From an uncultured Bacillota bacterium (lineage in GTDB: Bacteria > Bacillota > Clostridia > Peptostreptococcales > Anaerovoracaceae), in the NCBI GenBank assembly GCA_946410475.1, contig CAMKAM010000020.1:1-13999 (forward strand): a stretch of 13,999 nucleotides of DNA, read 5' to 3'. The notes beneath the pieces are model-generated. The model saw only the letters and a program-made list of their open reading frames with translations. It did no database searches and was not told the origin of the DNA. A program made the translations under genes and the position numbers. Below are positions 6,051 through 12,907 of the stretch, piece by piece; positions within the stretch are counted from its first letter, which is position 1, and each line of letters begins with the position of its first letter.

Positions 6051-7105
6051 TGACACTGAATGAAATGCTCAGAGCGGCGACGGAAAAGGGCGCCTCGGAT
6101 ATATTCCTGATTGCCGGCCTTCCGGTGACGTTCAAAGTCAAGGGCGCTCAGGACAGGCAGGACGGCGGCATCATGAAGCCGATGGATATAGACCCGATGA
6201 TAGAAGAGATATACCAGGCGGCGAGAAGGCAGAAGACGAACCTCGAAGCGGGACTCGACGATGACTTTTCATTCTCGATCCCGGAGCTTGGAAGGTTCAG
6301 GGTCAACGTTTTCAGACAGCGCGGTTCGGTGTCGGCTGTCATAAGGGTCATCAAGTTCGGCATACCCGATCCCGAAAAACTCGGGATCCCCGAGAGCGTA
6401 CTGTCGCTCGCGGACAATATGACAGGTCTCGTTCTTGTAGCGGGAGCGGCAGGCTCCGGAAAGTCGACTACGCTCGCATGTATGATAGACAGGATAAACA
6501 ACTCGAGAGAGTCGCACATCATAACGATGGAAGACCCGATCGAGTATCTCCACTCGCACAGAAAGAGCATCGTCAGCCAGAGGGAGGTATTCATCGATAC
6601 TCCGGGATACCTCGAGTCACTGAGGTCGGCCCTGAGGGAGAGCCCGGACGTCATCCTCCTCGGTGAGATGAGGGACTACGAGACGATCTCGAGCGCGATA
6701 ACTGCGGCTGAGACGGGAGTCCTGCTCTTCAGCACGCTGCATACGAGCAGCGCGGCGAACACGATCAACAGGATAGTAGACGTATTCCCGGCTACGCAGC
6801 AGGTGCAGGTGAGAGGCCAGCTGGCTCAGCTTATCAGGGGAGTCGTCTGCCAGCAGCTCGTGACGACGGAAGAAGGGCATCTCGCCCCGGTGTTCGAAGT
6901 CATGAAGAGCACGCCTGCGATACAGAACATGATCAGAGAAGGAAAACTCCATCAGCTCGAGTCAGCCATGCAGGCTGCAAGGGGAGAAGGCATGGTCACG
7001 ATGGATCAGAGCCTGCTCGAACTGTATGAGCAGCAGCGGATAACGAAGGAGACTCTCCTTTCGTGCTGCAACAACTATGAACTGGTATCTAAGAGGGTAC
7101 GATGA
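6047..7105 (+). CDS. pilT: Type IV pilus retraction ATPase PilT
   Basis: This cytoplasmic hexameric ATPase is expected to drive pilus retraction (twitching, adhesion, DNA uptake). From the ATG at 6047 it has 352 residues, normal for PilT. Motifs are complete: Walker A GAAGSGKST at 133-141, Asp box MEDPIEY at 161-167, Walker B DVILLGEMRD at 201-210, His box STLHTS at 229-234, and the PilT hallmark AIQNMIRE at 291-298. That last motif and the small N-terminal domain separate it from PilB/GspE, which are longer. The ATG at 6047 overlaps the previous stop (ATGA) and has AAGGGAG upstream; starting at 6032 would add five residues without a better site. The stop overlaps the regulator gene that follows. 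No PilB partner lies in the window. Confidence 0.95.
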   Translation: MMTLNEMLRAATEKGASDIFLIAGLPVTFKVKGAQDRQDGGIMKPMDIDPMIEEIYQAARRQKTNLEAGLDDDFSFSIPELGRFRVNVFRQRGSVSAVIRVIKFGIPDPEKLGIPESVLSLADNMTGLVLVAGAAGSGKSTTLACMIDRINNSRESHIITMEDPIEYLHSHRKSIVSQREVFIDTPGYLESLRSALRESPDVILLGEMRDYETISSAITAAETGVLLFSTLHTSSAANTINRIVDVFPATQQVQVRGQLAQLIRGVVCQQLVTTEEGHLAPVFEVMKSTPAIQNMIREGKLHQLESAMQAARGEGMVTMDQSLLELYEQQRITKETLLSCCNNYELVSKRVR

Positions 7106-8322
7106 TGGTCACGGAAGATAATAACAAGTTATTCGTCAGGAACTTCGGCGGCTTTTCCGCCAAGTACGGCGGGGCAGAGATCGCAAAGGGGACGCAGGGC
7201 GAGTCGCAGGTCGGCATGCTCCTGCTGCTTCTGATCCACTTCGGTAAGGAAGGAGTGCCAAGGAGCTTACTCAAGACGACGCTCTTCGAGGACCGCGATA
7301 TCGAGGACGTCTCCCATGCGATAAGGAACATACTCTACAATGCGAGGAAGCAGCTCCGTGCCAGCGGTCTTCCGGAGGCATCTTTCATCAAGCAGAAAAA
7401 AGGAGTCTACTACTGGACGGACGAGGTCGAAGTCATCGATGAGGCGAGGGTATTTGAAGAGGTTTACGAAGCGGCCCTGGCGGAAGAGGATCCGGAAAAG
7501 CAGTGCGATATGATGACTGAGAACTGCTACCGCTATTCGGGAAGGTTCCTGCAGGGGATGGACTCGGTGGTGTGGATATATCAGGAGTCTGAGCGCTACC
7601 GCGATATGTTCCATGAGTGCATGGAGATCGCCCTCGACTATTACCGCGAAAAGCATATGTTCAAGAACATGTATGATCTGGGCACGTATGCTGTCTCGGT
7701 CGATCCGTTCTCGGAATGGGAGGTCGTGGTGATGGAAGCCCTTACAGGGCTGGGACGCTATGCGGAAGCAGAAAGATACTACGACGATACCGTGGATCTC
7801 TACATCAAAGAGTACGGCAACAGACAGAATGATTATGTAAAGGACATCATAAGGAAGCTGGGGGAGCATCTTTTCTATCAGCACGAATCGATAGATGTTA
7901 TACAGGACAAGCTCAGAGACAACGAGGATCACGAGGGCAGAGGATATTACTGCTCGCTGCCGGTCTTCCAGGAACTCTACAGAACGGTAGAGCGTACGAT
8001 GGAACGTTCCGGGGAGAAGATCTTCCTTATGCTGTGTACGATAATAGACAGCAAGGGCAACCCGATGAGGGAGGGAAGCCGCCTCGACGAGCTGTCGGAG
8101 CGACTGAAGCGCGCGATAACGGAGTCGGTACGTTATACAGATACGGTCACGAAGTACGGACAGGGACAGTATCTGGTGCTTCTGATAAACACGACCAGAG
8201 AGAATTGTTCAGTCGTAGAAAAGCGTATCAATTCAAAGTTCATTATCGGAAGACAGCGTACAGGTATAGAGTTCTCGGTCAACGGTCTTCTGGAGAACAG
8301 AGATATACCTGTGTTTGGATAA
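7102..8322 (+). CDS. Winged-helix/BTAD transcriptional regulator with degenerate GGDEF domain
   Basis: The 406-residue cytoplasmic protein seems to have three parts. Residues 10-108 read as a SARP/OmpR-type winged helix: FGGFSAKYGG at the start, then AIRNILYNARKQLR as the likely recognition-helix region and KKGVYYW as the wing. Residues 110-250 are helical and match the bacterial transcriptional activator (BTAD) TPR-like domain. Residues 283-400 have the pattern of a GGDEF domain, but the signature is YGQGQYLVLL at 352-361, so catalysis is not expected. It may bind a nucleotide or only dimerise. The gene overlaps pilT by four bases and ends the operon; a large surface protein gene follows 134 bases on. 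It is therefore a good candidate regulator of this operon or that gene. The N-terminal and BTAD calls are firm; the GGDEF-like call rests on pattern only. Confidence 0.85.
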   Translation: MMVTEDNNKLFVRNFGGFSAKYGGAEIAKGTQGESQVGMLLLLLIHFGKEGVPRSLLKTTLFEDRDIEDVSHAIRNILYNARKQLRASGLPEASFIKQKKGVYYWTDEVEVIDEARVFEEVYEAALAEEDPEKQCDMMTENCYRYSGRFLQGMDSVVWIYQESERYRDMFHECMEIALDYYREKHMFKNMYDLGTYAVSVDPFSEWEVVVMEALTGLGRYAEAERYYDDTVDLYIKEYGNRQNDYVKDIIRKLGEHLFYQHESIDVIQDKLRDNEDHEGRGYYCSLPVFQELYRTVERTMERSGEKIFLMLCTIIDSKGNPMREGSRLDELSERLKRAITESVRYTDTVTKYGQGQYLVLLINTTRENCSVVEKRINSKFIIGRQRTGIEFSVNGLLENRDIPVFG

Positions 8323-8344
8323 TGACCGCGCAAAGCGACACTTT

Positions 8345-8378
8345 GTGACGGCTTAAGTGACGAAATGTGAGATATAAT
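8345..8378 (+). promoter_or_regulatory. Candidate activator-type promoter of the surface protein gene
   Basis: A perfect -10 box TATAAT lies at 8373-8378, but no good -35 is found 16-18 bases before it. In that place there are direct repeats GTGACG (8345-8350) and GTGACG (8357-8362), 12 bases apart, followed by GTGAGA (8367-8372) touching the -10. Repeats placed over a missing -35 are typical of promoters switched on by SARP-type activators. The regulator encoded just upstream would fit, but this link is inference. Confidence 0.45.
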
Positions 8379-8411
8379 CAGCATATAGGGAATTTTTATG
8401 TGATGATGATG

Positions 8412-8432
8412 CGGTCCGGACAGTCCGGACCG
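8412..8432 (+). other. Leader hairpin with paired TCCGGA sites before the surface protein gene
   Basis: CGGTCCGGA (8412-8420) and TCCGGACCG (8424-8432) form a perfect 9-bp stem around CAG, between the -10 box and the ATG at 8457. A purine-rich stretch containing the AAGGA ribosome binding site (8444-8448) follows. No U tract is present. It is the third hairpin of this type in the window. Confidence 0.68.
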
Positions 8433-8456
8433 GATAAAAAGAGAAGGAACAGGTTC

Positions 8457-11366
8457 ATGAAAAACATCAGAAAAAGGTGGATCGGAAAAGTGCTCGCGCT
8501 TTCGCTGACAGTGATTCTTGCTTCAGGAACGGGACTCTCGGTGTTCGCAGCCGAGGGCGCGCAGCTCTCGACGGAACAGTTGCGCACTGAGGAGACTGCA
8601 GGAGAAACGACAGACGTGGCGGGCGGACAGAACGCTGAAGCGGCTAATACTGAAGACACAGAGAATGCGGCAGAGGCGGAAGCTGCCGGAGAGACTGCAA
8701 AAGATACTGCAGAAGAAGGAACTTCTGAGGAAGCGGCTGCTGATGAAACTGCAACAGAGGGAAACGCTGCCGGTGAAGCTGCCGCAGAAGGCAAGGCGGC
8801 AGAGGATCAGGTATCCAAAACTGCTTCCAAAAAGACCATGAAAGCTGCTGTCGAAGATAAGGAAACCGGAGACTTCAAGGTCACCGGAGATGATGAAGAC
8901 TTTTCATTTGAGGACGGCGTCCTCACGATCAGGGGCGATGTGAAGGTCGCGATGGCTGACGGAAAAACTTCGACGGCGCAGAGGATCGTCATCGCTGATG
9001 ATTCGAACGTGACGATAGACGGACTTGCGGTCTCGGCATCGGACGGACCGGCGATAAAGGTGGAAGCCGATGCTAAAGCGACACTTACTCTCAAGGGAGA
9101 GAGTACCCTCACGGGTTCGTCAGGATATGCTGCCGTACAGGTTTCGTGGGCGAGCGACTCATCGTATGCTGATCTTACGATCAAAGGCGACGGCACATTG
9201 AACGCGACAGCGGGAAGCCAGGCAGCAGGCATAGGCGGCAGCAAGTCGGATAAATCTGTGTATGGAAATATAACGATAGAGAGCGGAACGATCAACGCCA
9301 CAGGAAGCAACGGGGCTGCGATAGGAAGCGGCGCGACGAACGCCGGATCAGGAAAGCCCGCAGCGAATCAGTGGGGCAAGATAACTATAAACGGCGGCAC
9401 GATCAAAGCTGTCGGAAACAACGGTCAGTCAGCCGGTATCGGCGGCGGCAACCATGTGGACAGCGGCAAGATCGTGATCAACGGAGGAACGATAACAGCA
9501 TCCGGATACACCGGGATAGGCAGCGGCCTTGGAGGCAGCAAGCATATCAACGGAGACCCGGGTCCGGGCAGCGTATTCGCTGATATAGAGATAAACGGCG
9601 GTACGATCACTTCGACAGGCTCTGATACAGGAGCCGGGATCGGCGGTGCGATGTACTGCGACGCTATAGTTGTGATCAACGGCGGTGATGTTACGGCATA
9701 CGGCGCCGGAAGAGGGAACACTACACACGGAGGAGCCGGGATAGGCGGCGGATATCAGGGCGCTGCAGATGTTACCATAAACGGAGGAACTGTCCACGCT
9801 TATGCTTCGGACTCGAGTGCCGGGGCAGGTATAGGCTCGGGAACTGCGGCAAATTCCAGTTCGCTCCACACGAATGACGGAAGGACCGAAGATTCGAAAC
9901 TGGCCAAAACGACTGTAACTATCACCGGCGGCGAAGTATATGCTTACGGCGGCGGAATGGGCGGAGCAGGCATCGGTTCGGGTTCCGGATCAGACAAAGC
10001 CGGCGTCGTGATCAGCGGAGGCAAGGTCTATGCCGAAGGAGCGAAGAGCAGCGAGTCCGAAATGAAGGGCGGAGCAGGCATCGGTTCGGCTTACGCTGGA
10101 GCAGACGGCTCTGAGTTCAATGAAAACGGTGAATGGACAAAGAAGCATCTGGTTCTGACAGATGCTGATGTGACTGTCACGGGCGGCACTGTCACAGCCA
10201 TCGGCGGCTGGGGAGCATCGGGCATAGGCTCCGGAGCGGAGAACAGGACGGCGAGATCGATCACGGTAGATGCTGAAGAAGCGGATGTGGAGGCTTACTC
10301 GGACGGAACGAAGTTCGCGATCGACACCAGGACGATCAACGACGGAGATGAATCCTTCGACCGCATCGTTACAGGCGACCTCATGCAGGGGACATTCGTC
10401 TTTCCGTACACTTCGGAGGACGGAGTCGAGCAGGATACGGAAGGTCTCGATACGATCAAACTGGTAAGCGACTCGGGAGCAGGCAGCACGGAGCTTACTA
10501 ACATGCCGTCGGGATACAGGTCATTCGCAAGAACTGTCCCGACAGACGGACTGTACAGCGTGTATACTGATTCTCAGCAGATAGCTGAGGGCGGCGGCCG
10601 ATTCTTCAACAAGTGCACCGACGATACGAGGACTGCTGAGGATGTTGAAACGGGGCAGGATATAGTTGAGAGAAACGTCAAATACACTGTATCGGGCAGC
10701 GATCTTTCGGACAACTTCTACCTCTTCCCGGTCAAGACTGTGGTCGTCGACAAAGAGGTAGTAGCGGACGATGACACAATGGGCAAGATAGATACGACTC
10801 TCTACTTTGCACTCTGGAACGATGTCACAAAAGATTTCGTGAAGGATAAGAACGGCGGGATCTGGACGGAGAGCATCGAGGTGGTCGACGGCGTCGCGCA
10901 GGGCAAGGCTTACTTTGCGGGTATCGACGAAGGAACATACGGCATCTGGGAGATCGATCCGGACGACCCGAACGCTGACTTGATCGGAACGAAACTCCCC
11001 GGATCCGATACGATCATACTGAAGGATGTCACGACAAGACATGGCGACACTACAGAAAACGATGCTACGATAGATGATAACGTATGGACGGACTACGTCA
11101 CGGTAGTCAACGAATATGAAGATACAACAGTGCCGATAGACGATCCGAACGTTCCGGAGACGACCCCGCAGGATCCGAGGGATCCGAGCGACCCGGCTGA
11201 CACGAATGACACGACGGCTGATGATCCGAAGGCAGACGCCGGCAGCTCCGGCAAAGCGAGGACCGGTGACGAAATGGATCTTCAGGCAGTCATCATGATC
11301 CTCATGGCAGCGGGCTGCGTGATGGGAATAGCCGGGATATCAGGCAGAAGGAGAAGGAGCAGGTAA
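8457..11366 (+). CDS. Large cell-surface protein with Gly-rich beta-helix repeats and a CnaB-like domain
   Basis: The 969-residue protein begins with a signal peptide (basic MKNIRKR, hydrophobic core 10-30, likely cut after SVFA at 28-31). Residues 35-125 are low-complexity Ala/Glu/Thr, a probable stalk. From about 238 to 593 there are ten repeats of 20-40 residues of the type ITINGGTVxAxG followed by GAGIGSG, for example at 309, 377, 439 and 487; they suggest a right-handed beta helix. Residues 761-887 look like a CnaB-type domain with Lys766, Glu832 and Asn885 (in VVNEY) placed for an isopeptide bond. A Pro/Asp/Thr-rich linker (890-930) precedes ARTGDE (934-939), a hydrophobic helix (943-961) and a RRRR tail: a sorting-signal-like end lacking LPXTG. 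The ATG at 8457 has AAGGA eight bases upstream; earlier in-frame codons have no such site. Adhesin or carbohydrate-binding roles are guesses. Confidence 0.87.
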   Translation: MKNIRKRWIGKVLALSLTVILASGTGLSVFAAEGAQLSTEQLRTEETAGETTDVAGGQNAEAANTEDTENAAEAEAAGETAKDTAEEGTSEEAAADETATEGNAAGEAAAEGKAAEDQVSKTASKKTMKAAVEDKETGDFKVTGDDEDFSFEDGVLTIRGDVKVAMADGKTSTAQRIVIADDSNVTIDGLAVSASDGPAIKVEADAKATLTLKGESTLTGSSGYAAVQVSWASDSSYADLTIKGDGTLNATAGSQAAGIGGSKSDKSVYGNITIESGTINATGSNGAAIGSGATNAGSGKPAANQWGKITINGGTIKAVGNNGQSAGIGGGNHVDSGKIVINGGTITASGYTGIGSGLGGSKHINGDPGPGSVFADIEINGGTITSTGSDTGAGIGGAMYCDAIVVINGGDVTAYGAGRGNTTHGGAGIGGGYQGAADVTINGGTVHAYASDSSAGAGIGSGTAANSSSLHTNDGRTEDSKLAKTTVTITGGEVYAYGGGMGGAGIGSGSGSDKAGVVISGGKVYAEGAKSSESEMKGGAGIGSAYAGADGSEFNENGEWTKKHLVLTDADVTVTGGTVTAIGGWGASGIGSGAENRTARSITVDAEEADVEAYSDGTKFAIDTRTINDGDESFDRIVTGDLMQGTFVFPYTSEDGVEQDTEGLDTIKLVSDSGAGSTELTNMPSGYRSFARTVPTDGLYSVYTDSQQIAEGGGRFFNKCTDDTRTAEDVETGQDIVERNVKYTVSGSDLSDNFYLFPVKTVVVDKEVVADDDTMGKIDTTLYFALWNDVTKDFVKDKNGGIWTESIEVVDGVAQGKAYFAGIDEGTYGIWEIDPDDPNADLIGTKLPGSDTIILKDVTTRHGDTTENDATIDDNVWTDYVTVVNEYEDTTVPIDDPNVPETTPQDPRDPSDPADTNDTTADDPKADAGSSGKARTGDEMDLQAVIMILMAAGCVMGIAGISGRRRRSR

Positions 11367-11411
11367 TAAATTACAGACAGTTGTTGATGGCCAAAGCTTG
11401 GTTTGGAAAAT

Positions 11412-12782
11412 ATGGAAGAGAAAAAACGCAGAATAAGGATAACTAACGTTTATACGTGGTTTATCATAGTGCTGGTCATTTCATCAGCACTGCTTCTGTT
11501 CTGGTCATACAAATCAGGACAGAGTATCAAAGCCATGCAGGATCAGACGAACGAGTATATCGCGGAGCAGCAGGCGATCGACGGAATGAAGGATGCTTCG
11601 GATCTCCTCACGGAAAAATCCAGGTCGTTCATAGCGACAGGAAATGTCGCGGCTGCGAAGCTGTACTTCGTTGAGGTCAATGTAGACAAGAACAGGGAAA
11701 AAACTCTTGAGGAACTTGCAAAGTACGAGACCGGAGATGAGATCTTCGAGTCTCTGAACGAAGCCTTGAAAAAATCGAACGACCTTGCAGAGGTGGAGTG
11801 TTACGCGATGCGGCTGGCAGCAGAAGGTTACGGTATAGATCCAAAGACTATATCAAAAGACCTCGCTGCGGTGAAACTGACAGATGCGGACAAGGCTCTG
11901 AGCAAGCGTGAGCAGCGTGTCAAGGCCAGGAATATGGTGTTCGATGATAACTATGAAGCCATGAAAGACGACATCATCGATGATGTGATATCCGGTCTTG
12001 AGAAACTCCTTGATGATTCGCATCATGAGCAGGTAAGGACATACAACAGGGCGGTACTGCTTTCCAGAGGAGTACATATCATGATGTTCGCGATACTCAT
12101 TTGTGTGTTCGCGCTGCTGCTTCTTACATCGGGAAAACTCATCGTGCCGATGAGAAGGAGTACAGTTTACATAGAGAAGAACGAGCCTTTGCCTACGGAA
12201 GGCGCTGAAGAATACGGATATCTGGCGGAGACATATAACGGCATGCTCGAGAAGACGAAGAGAAATCATGAAGAGCTTTCGTATGAGGCGACCCATGATG
12301 AACTGACGGGACTCTTCAACAGGAAGATGTTCGAGAACCGGAGAAGCGAACTTGCCGGCTCTGATATAGCGATGCTGATAGTAGACATAGACTATTTCAA
12401 GAAGATCAACGATGAGAACGGTCATGAGATCGGTGACAAGGTCCTGAAGAAGGTGGCGGATATCCTCCAGTCATGCTTCAGACTCGAGGACTCGGTCTGC
12501 AGGATAGGCGGAGATGAATTCTGTGTCCTGATGCTGCAGATGACACCTGATATGAGAGATGTCGTCAAGGCGAAGATAGACAGAGTGATGGACAAACTGC
12601 TCATACCGGACGATCTGCCGAAAGCAACGCTCAGTATAGGAGTGGCCTTCTATGCTGACGAAGGCGATGAAGACCTGTTCGTGAAGGCGGACAAGGCTCT
12701 CTACAATACCAAAGAAGAAGGGCGTGACGGATATACTTTCTATAGTGATATCGCAGAGAAGCTGAATTCTGAGAATGACTGA
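11412..12782 (+). CDS. Membrane-bound diguanylate cyclase (GGDEF)
   Basis: The 456-residue protein should make cyclic di-GMP from two GTP. It has two membrane helices (about 14-32 and 221-242) enclosing an outer domain of mainly helical character (33-220), probably a four-helix sensor. A short linker (244-290) resembles a HAMP-like connector. The cytoplasmic GGDEF domain (about 290-450) starts with the usual DELTGLFNR (296-304) and has an intact GGDEF at 366-370. RLED at 357-360 is a product-inhibition I-site (RxxD) exactly five residues before it. LSIGV (407-411) completes the domain. I chose ATG at 11412 over TTG at 11403; the ribosome binding site is weak. It lies 45 bases after the surface protein gene with no terminator, so the two are probably co-transcribed. 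The signal it senses is unknown. Confidence 0.93.
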   Translation: MEEKKRRIRITNVYTWFIIVLVISSALLLFWSYKSGQSIKAMQDQTNEYIAEQQAIDGMKDASDLLTEKSRSFIATGNVAAAKLYFVEVNVDKNREKTLEELAKYETGDEIFESLNEALKKSNDLAEVECYAMRLAAEGYGIDPKTISKDLAAVKLTDADKALSKREQRVKARNMVFDDNYEAMKDDIIDDVISGLEKLLDDSHHEQVRTYNRAVLLSRGVHIMMFAILICVFALLLLTSGKLIVPMRRSTVYIEKNEPLPTEGAEEYGYLAETYNGMLEKTKRNHEELSYEATHDELTGLFNRKMFENRRSELAGSDIAMLIVDIDYFKKINDENGHEIGDKVLKKVADILQSCFRLEDSVCRIGGDEFCVLMLQMTPDMRDVVKAKIDRVMDKLLIPDDLPKATLSIGVAFYADEGDEDLFVKADKALYNTKEEGRDGYTFYSDIAEKLNSEND

Positions 12783-12819
12783 TTCTTGCGAAATCGGATA
12801 CAGACAGTCAGAAAACCAA

Positions 12820-12848
12820 TTGGCAAGTATAAGGATATACAGTACAAT
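12820..12848 (+). promoter_or_regulatory. Sigma-A-type promoter of the response regulator gene
   Basis: TTGGCA (12820-12825) and TACAAT (12843-12848) are separated by 17 bases and each differs from consensus at one position. The promoter lies in the 125-base gap after the diguanylate cyclase gene and would start transcription about 50 bases before the ATG at 12908. A small inverted repeat ACAAT-A-ATTGT (12862-12872) lies just downstream of the likely start point and could be an operator. No terminator was seen between the two genes. Confidence 0.72.
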
Positions 12849-12907
12849 GAATAAGACGGGAACAATAATTGTGTGATGCGACCGTTTTGCTTGAAAGGAA
12901 CATTGTG

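Noticed and set aside
4620..6056. Long open frame on the minus strand (478 codons), opposite four small pilus genes
   Set aside because: It is Ser/Arg/Leu-rich, has no convincing ribosome binding site or domain, and covers four well-supported overlapping + strand genes whose start and stop overlaps and ribosome binding sites fit together. It is a shadow of their codon bias.
8329..8347. CAAAG-CGACA-CTTTG hairpin after the regulator gene as a terminator
   Set aside because: The stem is only 5 bp plus a wobble extension, and no T tract follows, so termination here is not supported.
8367..8456. Upstream in-frame ATG codons (8367 and 8400-8410) for the surface protein
   Set aside because: They lie at or just after the -10 box or before the hairpin, lack ribosome binding sites, and would give a 30-residue extension before a perfect signal peptide starting at 8457.
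8323..8456. c-di-GMP riboswitch before the surface protein gene, also sought in 2064-2189 and 12783-12907
   Set aside because: No GEMM-like conserved stretches or suitable long paired regions were found; the leaders hold only short hairpins.
8640..8800. Repetitive Ala/Glu/Thr coding stretch as a DNA repeat or misassembly
   Set aside because: The reading frame is continuous and the codons vary; it is low-complexity protein sequence, not a tandem nucleotide repeat.
11254..11364. Canonical LPXTG wall anchor in the surface protein
   Set aside because: The expected layout is there (motif, helix, Arg tail), but the motif reads KARTGD and not LPXTG, so only a non-standard sorting signal or a plain membrane anchor can be claimed.
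11391..11406. CCAAA-GCTTGG-TTTGG inverted repeat before the diguanylate cyclase gene
   Set aside because: The 5-bp AT-containing stem with a 6-base loop is too weak and common to call, although it does lie close to a start with a poor ribosome binding site.
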